From NCBI RefSeq assembly GCF_000007345.1, contig NC_003552.1, positions 558,001-622,000 of the forward strand: a stretch of 64,000 nt of DNA. The letters are read 5' to 3'. How positions within the stretch are numbered: the stretch's first letter is position 1; each line of letters begins with the position of its first letter. Origin of the DNA: Methanosarcina acetivorans C2A. Lineage in GTDB: Archaea > Halobacteriota > Methanosarcinia > Methanosarcinales > Methanosarcinaceae. The notes beneath the pieces are model-generated. The model worked only from the letters and a program-made list of their open reading frames with translations, was not told where the DNA came from and made no database searches. The position numbers and the translations under genes were made by a program. Below are positions 1-8,069 of this stretch, piece by piece.

Positions 1-233
1 GAAGAATCGCATACGTAGTGTTCGCTTGTGATTGTTTTCTTGGTATGAAGTGTAAATTCTTTGCCATTCCCTGGGGGGCGCTTCATACAAGTCGAGGGGA
101 TTATATCCTTAAAGTTGATAAGGACGCATTCAAAACGGCAGAAGGCCTAGATGAAAATGTGTGGACTTTAAACCATAACGATTTGGTTAAAGTGTATGAA
201 CAGTATAATCTTCATCCTTACTGGGAAATTTAA
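1..233 (+). CDS. PRC-barrel domain protein, C-terminal part (gene enters from the left edge)
   Basis: The frame is open to the left edge of the window, so the gene starts outside it and only about 76 C-terminal codons are present. The visible protein (RIAYVVFACDCFLGMKCKFF, then AIPWGAL, ending HPYWEI) matches the second half of PRC-barrel proteins. Those have a 'GGFLGMGDKLFAVPWSAL' type strand pair, then a 'LDVDKE.L..APGFD' segment, and end in 'Y.RPYW'. The family folds as a small beta-barrel and binds partners in photosynthetic reaction centres and RNA-processing proteins. In archaea most members have no assigned role. The first GTG in the visible frame (18) is probably internal. Two cysteines stand where the family usually has Gly or Ser, so the copy may be diverging. 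Confidence 0.7.
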   Translation, partial: RIAYVVFACDCFLGMKCKFFAIPWGALHTSRGDYILKVDKDAFKTAEGLDENVWTLNHNDLVKVYEQYNLHPYWEI

Positions 234-1390
234 AAGCTCATTTTCCGGCTATGATGTGAAAATTGTTGTTTCCGATCCGATTTTCTTTCCGAAGAATACA
301 GGAAAGATTTGAGGTTCTCGGAAACCTTACTGTTTTTGAGAATGTGCCCATTTCCATTGAATAATTTATTTCAGTTGAATACCTCCGTTGCTTGCAGAGA
401 GGTGAGTTCGCACAACTTTGATTATCTATTATTCAACAAACTCTATTAAAAAAGTGAACTTCATTTCTAAATAGAGATTAAAACTATTCAGGATGATGTC
501 CCAGAAGTCGCATAAACGGTAATCTGAAGGCTTTTTAGCCATATATGGGAACCATAGGACGTTGTTTAAGAATGTAAAAATTAATACAGCATTTTATGCA
601 CACGCTGATCAACAGAATGTATGACTGATGATTTACAGGCAGACCTATAAAAAAAACGAACCGTGTATATTACTATCAGTAATACCACCGTCAGTATTTT
701 ATACTTGAACTTACATATTATATATTGTTCACAAGGAACTAAGCTGTAAAATGAAGAAAATTCAGGACAGAGTAATAATCTGATCCTGTAATAAACTTCA
801 TTGACGCGTAAGCTGTAAAATGGAGCAAATTCAAGACGGCTTGAAAACCGATCTCGAAACCTACTTCATTGACGCATAAGCTATAAAATGAGGTAAATTC
901 AGGACAGGCTGAAAGCAGGCTAAAAGCTGATTCCGTAATAAACTTCATTGACGCGTAGCTATAAGGTGGAGCAAATTCAGGACGGCTTGAAAACCGATCC
1001 CGTAATATACTTCATTTATGGCGTAAACTGCGAGATGAAGCAAATTCAGGACAGACTGAAAGCTGATCCCGTAATATACTTCATTGACGCGTAAGCTTAA
1101 AATGAAGCAAATTCAGGACAGAGTTCTGATCCTGCAATAAATTTCATTGTTGCAGACCAAACCTTGTGGACCTTTTATTCACTCTTTTAATCAACGCTAA
1201 AGTATACAGATATCTTTTTCTCGTCTTTTACTGCTTCTCTTATCTTTTCGTTCCGGGATATTTTCCTCAATACCCAGAATTTAATCGACTTTCCAGCTCG
1301 TCTACTCTGCTTTATTGTTCAGTCCCAACGTGACTGTGCACAAAATCACTTATTTTTTTTATAATAGCTTTCACCTGAGACAATCCAGCT
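234..1390. other. Intergenic region with degenerate repeats and a gene remnant
   Basis: No convincing gene is seen. The block holds the tandem repeat at 740-1150. It also holds a remnant at about 1267-1390 that resembles the 3' end of the small gene at 4005-4271 and its downstream flank (compare 3967-4100). The remnant runs directly into the MITE that begins at 1391. The remaining sequence is A+T-rich and has no recognisable promoter attached to a gene. Confidence 0.6.
740..1150. repeat. Six imperfect tandem copies of a 58-80 bp unit
   Basis: The unit runs roughly AAGCTGTAAAATGAAGCAAA, then TTCAGGACAG, a variable middle, TGATCCCGTAATA and ACTTCATTGACGCGT. Copies begin near 740, 810, 878, 957, 1025 and 1092. 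Unit length varies because the middle part (CTGAAAGC-type) is present, absent or doubled. Both ends of each unit are conserved while length and bases drift, so this is an old direct tandem array. The copies also open short frames on the minus strand, but those frames have no start signals. Confidence 0.8.
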
Positions 1391-1518
1391 GGCAGTGTCG
1401 TGAATTTGCTGTAAATCTTGAATCAAGTTTTTGTATACAATTGGAAATGTTGATCTTCTGATATGGAATTTATGACTCAATCAATTTTTGAAATTACAAT
1501 TTTTATCGGTACACTGCC
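1391..1518. mobile_element. MITE with 8-bp perfect terminal inverted repeats
   Basis: A 128 bp non-coding element starts GGCAGTGTCGTGAATTTGCT and ends ACACTGCC. The two ends are inverted copies and the similarity continues inward imperfectly. The same ends delimit an element at 40569-40709, a related inverted-repeat element sits at 36258-36412, and a solo left end lies at 2516. The family therefore looks like one mobilised in trans by an IS transposase that is not encoded here. Confidence 0.65.
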
Positions 1519-1647
1519 GGTACTGCAGAGTTTGTGATTGAAAAGTTAAAACTGAATAAGTTGATATCGGGAGTTCGAATATGTCTCAAGCTTATCAAGG
1601 TCTGTGTTTCCATCCCTCCCCGACTCAGATGGATGAGCCCATATCTA

Positions 1648-2424
1648 TTATTCGGCTGTGTACCCTCCATCTATGCAATGAACACTGCCCGTTATGAATG
1701 CAGCTCTCTCACTAAGTAAATAGGCGACCAAGTCAGCTACTTCTTCTCTTGTAGCAAGACGTTTCATGGGGTGTGCAGCTGCCATGTAATCCATAGCTTC
1801 CTTTCCAGAATCTATGATTCTGGGAGTTGCAACATAACCCGGGGCAACTGCACATACTCGAATATTGGATTCTGCTAATTCCAAAGCTGCTGAACGGGTT
1901 AACCCGATTACGCCATGTTTTGCTGTTGTATAAGCTGCCATGCCAGCCAAGCCGACAAGTCCATTGGCAGATGACATGTTCACAATAGCGCCAGAGCCAT
2001 TCTTAAGCATTGCTGGTATTTCGTATTTCATGCAATAGAAAACACCAGTTAGATCGGTTTCTATAACATCTCGCCATATTTCGATATCAAGATCTTGAAG
2101 TGGAGTGTTTGCTGGTCCTGTAATTCCGGCATTGTTGACAGCAATATCAATCTTTCCGAATCTTTCGATTATGGAGCTCACTGCTATTTGAACACTGTGT
2201 GGATCTCGAACGTCAACTTCTATGGGAAAAGTGCGTTTTCCTGACGAATCAATTCTATTACATATGTCATCAAGTGGTGCGATATGACGACTAACAAGCG
2301 CAACAGAAGCTCCCCCTGCATAAAGTCTCTCAGCAATAGACTCGCCATTGCCTGTTCCTGCTCCGGTTACAATAGCAACTTTTCCTTCGAATTCGTTTTC
2401 TATTATTTTAAATGCTTGGCTCAT
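1648..2424 (-). CDS. Short-chain dehydrogenase/reductase (SDR)
   Basis: This 258-residue classical SDR is predicted to be a cytosolic NAD(P)-dependent oxidoreductase. It has the Rossmann cofactor motif TGAGTGNG at residues 20-27, the structural NNAG at 97-100, the catalytic Ser152, Tyr165 and Lys169 (YTTAK), and the family's C-terminal 'ITGSVHCIDGGYTAE'. The usual Asn of the catalytic tetrad (NLxGVF) is Asp124 here (TDLTGVF). The start is an ATG with GAGGA eight bases upstream. The closest functional classes would be glucose or 3-oxoacyl-ACP dehydrogenase-like SDRs, but the substrate cannot be read from sequence. It stands alone, between two MITE ends, which suggests an acquired gene. Confidence 0.9.
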   Translation of the reverse strand: MSQAFKIIENEFEGKVAIVTGAGTGNGESIAERLYAGGASVALVSRHIAPLDDICNRIDSSGKRTFPIEVDVRDPHSVQIAVSSIIERFGKIDIAVNNAGITGPANTPLQDLDIEIWRDVIETDLTGVFYCMKYEIPAMLKNGSGAIVNMSSANGLVGLAGMAAYTTAKHGVIGLTRSAALELAESNIRVCAVAPGYVATPRIIDSGKEAMDYMAAAHPMKRLATREEVADLVAYLLSERAAFITGSVHCIDGGYTAE

Positions 2425-2780
2425 GTGATAGTCCTCACTCAGGCTTGCATTTGAAGTAATAAGACTCTAACTCAAGTGGAGTGAAAGTGACAAAACCTTA
2501 TAGTTATTGTACTGTGGCAGTGTCGCGAATTTGCTGTAAATCCTATGTAAAGTTTTTATAGTATCTTCTTCAAATTGAATGGAAAGCTCTGACTTTCAAC
2601 TCAACGAGCTTTTTTCTCTGATGAGTTGAGCCAGAGATGGCATCTCAAATTTGTTGCTGACTTATCACAGATTTACTGATATGCACTTACCCACAGTTTC
2701 TTTGCTGTCTGAACAATCTTCATAAATATATCATATTGCTATATACTTCCCTGCAATCGGCATCTGTCAGCTCGTTCAAA
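2425..2780. other. Intergenic region with a solo MITE end
   Basis: The sequence at 2516-2545 repeats the left terminus of the MITE at 1391 (GGCAGTGTCGCGAATTTGCT). A matching right end is not clearly present before the next gene, so this is probably a decayed or truncated copy. The rest shows no gene. Confidence 0.45.
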
Positions 2781-3176
2781 TTATTCTCTTTGCCCTAAGA
2801 GCAAGTCTATGGTCCCATTTGCTTTTATTCCAAACCTGGAACTTAATTGTTCGGCTATTTCATTGATGATACATTTATAATTCTCTCCCGATTTTTCTTT
2901 CTCCATACAGGCACAGAGAACACTAATTTCTCCTTCATGAAGCCAGGGATAACGTTTCGAAATTCTTGATATACACTGTTCGTCAACATTATGTATAACT
3001 AAAAAATCTTTGCAGGAATTTAATAAATTGAAGGTTTCGGGATTTTTCTCAAGCTCGTCATATACCTTTTCCGTAATTGCCAGATCATATCCATGTTTTT
3101 TGGAAATTCCAAAAGCTCTTGGGAAGTAAGCTTCCCGAAGTAAATAGATGATCGAGGAAGCATCAAAGATTATCAT
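2781..3176 (-). CDS. PIN-like domain protein, probable toxin of a toxin-antitoxin pair
   Basis: The protein has 131 residues from the chosen start. It begins MIIFDASSIIYLLREA, the typical first strand and acidic residue of PIN-domain ribonucleases. Further acidic positions follow (EKVYDELEKNPE, HEGEISVLCACME, NGTIDLLLGQ). This pattern suggests a Mg-dependent RNA-cleaving toxin. An ATG lies upstream at 3200, but the ATG at 3176 is preferred: it has GGAGG about eight bases upstream, and that GGAGG lies inside the last codons of the preceding gene. The upstream start would overlap its own ribosome-binding site. The gene follows the antitoxin-like gene by four bases, so the two are translationally linked. 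Toxicity is inferred, not shown. Confidence 0.75.
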   Translation of the reverse strand: MIIFDASSIIYLLREAYFPRAFGISKKHGYDLAITEKVYDELEKNPETFNLLNSCKDFLVIHNVDEQCISRISKRYPWLHEGEISVLCACMEKEKSGENYKCIINEIAEQLSSRFGIKANGTIDLLLGQRE

Positions 3177-3180
3177 GCCT

Positions 3181-3753
3181 TTACGCCTCCTGTAAATCAA
3201 GAAGAGTTTCGATATTTATACCGGCAAGGAAAGCCGCCTTTTCCAGACTTACGACCCCTTTTTTGTAGATTGAAATCGAGTCTTTAACCCTTGTTCTCAT
3301 AATTGCCCGATATTTGATTGATTCAATGGTAAAGTCCGGATGTGAAGCATAGATAAACAAAAGAATTTCGTCATCGGTGAGATTACTGATAAATTTCTTG
3401 AAGTCAGCAATTGCTTCTTTTTCTTCTGAAGAGAAGAGGTTTTGCTTCAGGTCAAGTGCCTTTATCCCTGAAGGGGTGATTTTATAAGTATAACCCTCTT
3501 CTTTTTCAACAAGGTTCATTGATATCAGATTATCCATGCTGACCTCGGAAATCTCGCTGTACGGCCCGAGGTAATGGGGAACGAATTCTGTCCACTCGTT
3601 CACTTTATCAACGTAATTCGATATCAGAAACATTTCTTTTTGAAAAGCAACCTTTCCTTTTACCGGCTCTTCTTCGTTCATTTTCAATAATTCAAGTATC
3701 GTAATGCTTAAAGGAGAAAGGTCCTCTTCAATATTGTCCGATGAAATTCTCAA
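3181..3753 (-). CDS. Antitoxin-like protein: YwgA/Panacea-like N-terminus with a UPF0175-like C-terminus
   Basis: This 190-residue protein probably neutralises and represses its PIN-domain partner. Residues about 15-100 have a winged-helix-like layout (FQKEMFLISNYVDKV, FVPHYLGPYSEISEVSMDNL, YKITPSGIKAL) that resembles YwgA or Panacea-type proteins. The last 25 residues (GVVSLEKAAFLAGINIETLL) resemble the UPF0175 helix-turn-helix seen in many archaeal antitoxins. The start codon is TTG, supported by GGGGGAG five bases upstream. No other start with a good ribosome site is visible. The stop lies four bases before the PIN gene. The domain assignments come from pattern recognition and need a profile search. 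Confidence 0.65.
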   Translation of the reverse strand: MRISSDNIEEDLSPLSITILELLKMNEEEPVKGKVAFQKEMFLISNYVDKVNEWTEFVPHYLGPYSEISEVSMDNLISMNLVEKEEGYTYKITPSGIKALDLKQNLFSSEEKEAIADFKKFISNLTDDEILLFIYASHPDFTIESIKYRAIMRTRVKDSISIYKKGVVSLEKAAFLAGINIETLLDLQEA

Positions 3754-3879
3754 TCTACTCCCCCTTAGCCTTTAATTCGATGCTCGTTGCTATCTGGAAT
3801 AGTATTCTCTTTTTCAAAGAATATGTGATTATATGTGACTACGTTGTATTATATTTCTCATTAGCATTCCTTAGAGATT

Positions 3880-3966
3880 TGAAGCAAAACCTACAGCTAA
3901 AGAGCCCTGGACAAAAGAAGTGTGTATCTGCGACCACCACACCAATGTGAATCACACCTTGAAGAC
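3880..3966 (+). pseudogene. hsdM fragment 1 (type I restriction-modification methylase)
   Basis: The reading EAKPTAKEPWTKEVCICDHH, then TNVNHTLK, matches the HsdM segment FF(E/D)...KEVWIYDYHTNVNHTLK found in the longer fragment at 6421-6963. The DNA agreement between the two copies is close (both contain AAAGAGCCCTGGACAAAAGA). Only about 29 codons remain. It joins abruptly to the sequence that flanks the small gene at 4005-4271. Confidence 0.6.
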
Positions 3967-4004
3967 CCAAAATTTAATCGCCTTTCCAGCTTGTCTACTT
4001 TGCT

Positions 4005-4271
4005 TCATTGTTCAGTCCCACCGCAACTGTGCACAAAATCACTTATTTTTTCTATCACAGTTTCACTTGAGAGAATCCAGGGTTTCTCTATGACATGTAT
4101 CGTGAGATTTGACGCGCCATCCCAGCTAAAATCAGCCGTAATTCCCAGTCCTTTCATCCGCCCGCAGTTTCCTGGAGGCACAGGAGTGCAGGCATCTGAA
4201 AGTTTCTTTTTTATGCAATCAAATACACTCTGATTAACGTTGTGAAACGTTACCGGATCACATCCACCCAT
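4005..4271 (-). CDS. Small cysteine-containing protein of unknown function
   Basis: Not recognised. The 88-residue product begins MGGCDPVTFHNVNQSVFDCI and ends DFVHSCGGTEQ. It has five cysteines (C4, C19, C27, C35 and one seven residues from the C-terminus), which could bind a metal or form disulfides. No signal peptide or membrane segment is present. The frame is open to 4421, but the start at 4271 is chosen because a full AAGGAGG lies just upstream of it and nothing comparable precedes the longer start. The last third (TIHVIEKPW..ETVIEKISDF) looks like a compact alpha/beta unit. A decayed copy of the 3' end lies at 1267-1390, so the gene has been duplicated. Confidence 0.6.
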   Translation of the reverse strand: MGGCDPVTFHNVNQSVFDCIKKKLSDACTPVPPGNCGRMKGLGITADFSWDGASNLTIHVIEKPWILSSETVIEKISDFVHSCGGTEQ

Positions 4272-4499
4272 AATTTTCCTCCTTATACTGTTAAAATTTT
4301 CATTTTTGGCTGTACATTCGACAGGGTAAACAGTAGGCCGTATGAACAAACTTTGAATCACAGCTAAAAAATAAAGGCCTGTCTTTGAAAAAAGTCCAAA
4401 AAACCAACAGTTATACCCCATAAAAGTACAAAAATTTTCGTATGATCACTCTGTTGGCTTGAAACGGGGTTTAATTTCCTAGATATACGGGCATCATAA

Positions 4500-4898
4500 G
4501 AGCTCCGGACAAAAGAAGTATGGATCTATGATTACCGCACAAACGTGCATCATACATTGAAAAAGAATCCTATGAAATTTTCAGATCTTGAAGACTTTAC
4601 TAAATGCTACAACCCTGAAAATCGCTTCAGTCGCAAAGAGACATGGAGTGAAGAAGCTCCCTAAGACAGGTTCCGAAAATTCGGCTATGATGAAATTATA
4701 TCAAGGGACAAAACGAACCTGTACAGGGACAAAACAAACTTGGACATCTTCTGGCTCAAGGACAAAAGCCTCGCTGACCTGGACAACCTGCCGGATCCTG
4801 ATATTCTTGAAAACGAGATAATTGAGAATATGGAAGCTTCCCTGGCAAGTTTCAAAGAAATTATGGCTACGAGCAACGGAGAAAGTGGAGAGAATTAA
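4500..4898 (+). pseudogene. hsdM fragment 2, C-terminal end, with frameshift
   Basis: The first part reads KEVWIYDYRTNVHHTLKKNP, then FSDLEDFTKCYNPENRF. After a frame change near 4650 it continues KFGYDEIISRDKTNL..LDIFWLKDKSLADLDNLPDP and on to a TAA at 4896-4898. This is the conserved C-terminus of HsdM, the N6-adenine methylase of type I restriction systems. The segment RDKTNL occurs twice in a row (RDKTNLYRDKTNLDIF), a small internal duplication. The N-terminal and catalytic parts are missing, so it is not functional. Confidence 0.7.
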
Positions 4899-5056
4899 AA
4901 AATAAATCCCATATAGGTCTGAAGATTAAAGAATGTGCTGATATCCTTTTTATCATCGCCGAATCCAAAAATTCAGATGTTATTCAATAAAATGTTGTGG
5001 TGGATATCCACCACTTATTACTATTAATCACTTATATTACTTGAGATTTTTTCGGG
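4899..5056. other. Short spacer between hsdM fragment 2 and the beta-propeller gene
   Basis: A+T-rich, with a small inverted repeat (TGGTGGATATCCACCA, around 4996-5011) that could form an 8-bp palindromic hairpin. It lies just beyond the stops of the two convergent reading directions and may act as a bidirectional terminator. No gene is seen. Confidence 0.4.
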
Positions 5057-6046
5057 TTAGGCTGCAAGGTCGTATAAATATATATCATTGCTAGCCATAC
5101 TATCAACATAGTTCTTGTCCATTCCCCATACAACAGTGTTATTGTATACTTCTGGTGTCGTATAAACTTCTTCAGGATATTCATATATTAGGGTGCTTTG
5201 TCCTGTAGATATGTTATATACATATACTCCAGTTTTTCCTTCATAATCATCAACACATTTATTGTATACAATTTTGTCATCTTGTATGGCAATATGTGTC
5301 CCTGTACTGGCGCCGTATTCATTTCCCTCTGGATCGGTGCCAAGTGGTTGTGTAACGTCTATGGTTTTCTTTGTTGATGTATTATACATCTCAATATATC
5401 CCTGATGATTATATACGTCAGACCAGATGACGTTAGTACCCCATATACGCGGTATGTTTGGATCTCCATATGAAGTAACAGTTATTTTTTCCTGCATATC
5501 GATGTCATACATTCTGATAGTTATATCCGCTTCCGGATCTTCCGAATATGAGTAATACACCACTTTTGTGTCATATATGTCGGGATTACTACCGTTTCCT
5601 ATTTTAGTCTGTGTGGATGTAGATATGTCCCAGAGATACACATTATCATCTGCACTCCAGACGATTCTGTTGCCGTAAATAGCAGGTTTGCTAAATTGGT
5701 CTACATTCTGCGTGATGTAACTTTTTGTGGCTGTTGGTATATCGTATACGGCAAGCCTTGGTGTTCCACCGCTTTCATCACGCCACACTAACTTGTTATC
5801 GTAAATATCCGGACTGGAAGCCCCAGCAGAGCTAAAAGTAGTGTCTGTTCCGTTGGTCAGGTCGTATAGATGAATAACAACCCCATTTGTCCATACTACC
5901 TCGTTACCATAAACAGCAGGATCGTATCCGGTGCCAATTTTCGTAACCTGAGCCGTTGAAGCTGCAACTGCAATTAAAATCAACAAAACAAACACTAGGA
6001 ATGCTGAAGCTAAAGCTATTGACCATATCTTTCCCTTATTTTTCAT
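5057..6046 (-). CDS. Secreted TolB-like beta-propeller protein
   Basis: The 329-residue protein has an N-terminal hydrophobic signal or anchor segment (about residues 8-32, ending AASTAQ). About six propeller repeats follow, of the type 'DPAVYGNEVVWTN...IHLYDLTNGT'. Each has a Y(G/D)(N/T)xxVVW core strand and a (I/V)xxYD(I/L) strand followed by a Thr-rich turn. This repeat is common in Methanosarcina surface proteins and is usually annotated as TolB-like or cell-surface protein. Ligand and function are unknown. No C-terminal PGF-type anchor is present, unlike the two related proteins downstream, so it may be held by its N-terminal helix or be released. Upstream flank 6047-6130 contains a repeated TACAGTT(C/T)ATATGATTC motif. 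Confidence 0.85.
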   Translation of the reverse strand: MKNKGKIWSIALASAFLVFVLLILIAVAASTAQVTKIGTGYDPAVYGNEVVWTNGVVIHLYDLTNGTDTTFSSAGASSPDIYDNKLVWRDESGGTPRLAVYDIPTATKSYITQNVDQFSKPAIYGNRIVWSADDNVYLWDISTSTQTKIGNGSNPDIYDTKVVYYSYSEDPEADITIRMYDIDMQEKITVTSYGDPNIPRIWGTNVIWSDVYNHQGYIEMYNTSTKKTIDVTQPLGTDPEGNEYGASTGTHIAIQDDKIVYNKCVDDYEGKTGVYVYNISTGQSTLIYEYPEEVYTTPEVYNNTVVWGMDKNYVDSMASNDIYLYDLAA

Positions 6047-6420
6047 TTATTTCCCCCGGGTAGCTTTATTTTTTGAAGTTAATGTACAGTTTATATGATT
6101 CTGTACAGTTCATATGATTCGGATATTTTTCAGGTTCTGTAATAATATCTGAATCATCTATTACTAACGTCGCATTGATCCAAACCTGGACTATTTGCCC
6201 AGCCAATTATGTGATAAATTAGTAAAGAGACTAAGTAATTATATAATTTTGCGAATAAAATATTTTTCCAACCTTTGTTACATCTCAATTTTTGTTATGA
6301 ATTAAAATTACAGACTTCAATCCAATATCAAAAATTGTTTTAAGACCTGAGGTATATGGAAAAATCAAAAAACAGCAATATCTCAGGGACATAATTGTCA
6401 AGATACACATATCGGGGAAA
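6047..6420. other. Intergenic promoter region
   Basis: There is no gene. It holds the upstream region of the propeller gene at 5057-6046, including two near copies of TACAGTTTATATGATTC (about 6088-6121), spaced 18 bases apart. Each includes a possible TATA-like core. Confidence 0.4.
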
Positions 6421-6963
6421 TTGACGGAGAGCTTATGGTATCCAATTCCGGCTCTACCAGCTTATCCAGGCTACTGTCACGATTCCATTCTTACAAATCT
6501 ACCCTTTGGGAAGAAGAGCAGCATGACCTCCACCAACGAAGAAGGGAGCAGGAAAAATAAGACTTCACTTACAATCGCCAGAGCTTCTGGACAACCACAA
6601 GCAACAAGCAGCTCAACTTTTTCAGCATATTCATACCCTCCTCTGGACTGGAAAGCAGGCAGCAGTGGCACTGTCGGGCAACGTTCTTTTTGAAGGAGGA
6701 GCAGGAGAGACCATCCGCAAAAAACTTCTTGAAATCACCGACCTGCATACGATCCTGCGCCTGCCGACAGGTATCTTCTATGCAAACAGCGTGAAAACAA
6801 ACCTGCTTTTCTTTGAAGCAAAATCCGTAGCTAAAGAGCCCTGGACAAAAGAGGTGTGGATCTACGACTACCACACCAATGTGAATCACACCTTGAAGAA
6901 GAACCCTATGAAATATTCCAATCTGGAAAACTTCATCAATTGCTACAGTCTGGAAAATTCCTA
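6421..6963 (+). pseudogene. hsdM fragment 3, central part, several frameshifts
   Basis: Reading across frames gives DSILTNLPFGKKSSMT, then RQSFWTTTSNKQLNF..HIHTLL, then AALSGNVLFEGGAGETIRKK, LHTILRLPTGIFYANSVKTN and EVWIYDYHTNVNHTLKKNP. This is the central to C-terminal part of HsdM. The catalytic NPPF motif of N6-adenine methylases is NLPF here, a further sign of decay beyond the frameshifts. The last 99 codons (6665-6963) remain open from an internal start, but they lack the whole cofactor-binding core. No hsdS or hsdR is visible. Confidence 0.8.
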
Positions 6964-7013
6964 ACCAAGCAATTATTTTTAATCCAGTTTAAATAGTACA
7001 GAGCCCTTCTTTT

Positions 7014-7790
7014 TTATCCATTTTTATCTTCAAACAATATACAGCGCATGGAAACCGATGCTAGAACTATTTCTTCACAAAAGAAGCTGACACTTTCGTT
7101 TCTATCTGTTGCGCCAAGAGCGTAGATTAAAGGAATATAATGTTCGGCGGAATTGACGGACAATAATGCATCTTCCCCGAGTAATTCGTAGTTGACAAGC
7201 TTCAGGTCGTCTCTGGCTGTAACGTACTTTTTTACTTTTTCATCAAAACTGCTTGCCCACTTATATGGAGTTCCGGACATTCTTGCCAGCATGAGATTAT
7301 GCACGACATTTCCGGTACAGAAGATAAGAATTCCCTCTTCTCTTAATTTATAGAGTTTCCTTGCCAGGTCGTAGTGCTGCTGCATGCTGAGTTTTCGATT
7401 TATGCTCAGTTCGACTACCGGGATATCAGCATTGGGGTACATCTTCGAAAGTACGCACCAGACACCGTGGTCAATGCCCCACCTGCTGTCAAAATCAACC
7501 TCCTGAGCTAGGTCTTTTACTTTGGTAATTAGCTCTTTTGAGCCGGAACAATCGTATTTTTGATCATATAATTCCTTTGGGAACCCGTAAAAATCGTGGA
7601 TTGTCTTCGGCTTCTCGTTTGAAGTAACACTGCTGTCTTCTCTCTCATAGTGTGCGGATATTGCCAGGATTGCTTTCGGCCTGGAAATTTTTTCGGAAAT
7701 CTCTCTCCAGCTTTCTGTAAACTCATTTTCTTCGATAGCATTCATGGGAGAACCATGACCCACAAACAGGACAGGCATCACTTTTTCCAT
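7014..7790 (-). CDS. ygiD: LigB/YgiD-type extradiol dioxygenase family protein
   Basis: The 258-residue protein belongs to the class III extradiol dioxygenase superfamily and is most like the 4,5-DOPA dioxygenase YgiD. It should bind one divalent metal. Candidate ligands are His12 in LFVGHGSPMN, His47 in AISAHYE, the His in WGIDHGVWCVL (about residue 116) and the His in SAEHYIPLIYALG near the C-terminus. Length matches the family (about 260). The true substrate in a methanogen is unknown, since these enzymes use oxygen. The protein may act in oxidative detoxification or have another substrate. The gene stands alone and converges with the hsdM remnant. Confidence 0.88.
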   Translation of the reverse strand: MEKVMPVLFVGHGSPMNAIEENEFTESWREISEKISRPKAILAISAHYEREDSSVTSNEKPKTIHDFYGFPKELYDQKYDCSGSKELITKVKDLAQEVDFDSRWGIDHGVWCVLSKMYPNADIPVVELSINRKLSMQQHYDLARKLYKLREEGILIFCTGNVVHNLMLARMSGTPYKWASSFDEKVKKYVTARDDLKLVNYELLGEDALLSVNSAEHYIPLIYALGATDRNESVSFFCEEIVLASVSMRCILFEDKNG

Positions 7791-8069
7791 GCTTTTGACC
7801 CCGGTTTAATTATTTTTTGCTTATTATAGTATACGCATTTGTGGTATAAAATAAAGTACATCTGATTCGGATATTTTTTGCTTTCAGGGTTAGATACCAT
7901 CAATGGCCGGGAACGTTAATACCATTTTTTTTATTTCAAAAATCTTCGTTCCTCTTCCCGTCCCTTACAAATAGTCCTTATCTGAAGGACTTCCTCAAAA
8001 TCTGGAGCCAAATAAAAACATTTAAAATTACCTGAGGTTCAGATATATAGATTGTTGAGGGAATGGTGA
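7791..8069. promoter_or_regulatory. Divergent promoter region
   Basis: The spacer separates ygiD (minus) and the propeller gene at 8070 (plus). It contains TATA-like stretches, including one at about 8041-8050 (AGATATATAG). That is close to the 8070 start, implying a very short leader for that gene. The region around 7805-7830 is A+T-rich and could serve ygiD. No other element was seen. Confidence 0.4.

Noticed and set aside
740-1150. CRISPR array
   Set aside because: Units are contiguous and drift along their whole length; there are no identical repeats separated by unique spacers, and no cas genes are present.
6665-6963. Intact small methylase-like gene
   Set aside because: The open frame lacks the cofactor-binding and NPPF regions, which lie upstream in other frames; it is the tail of a decayed hsdM.
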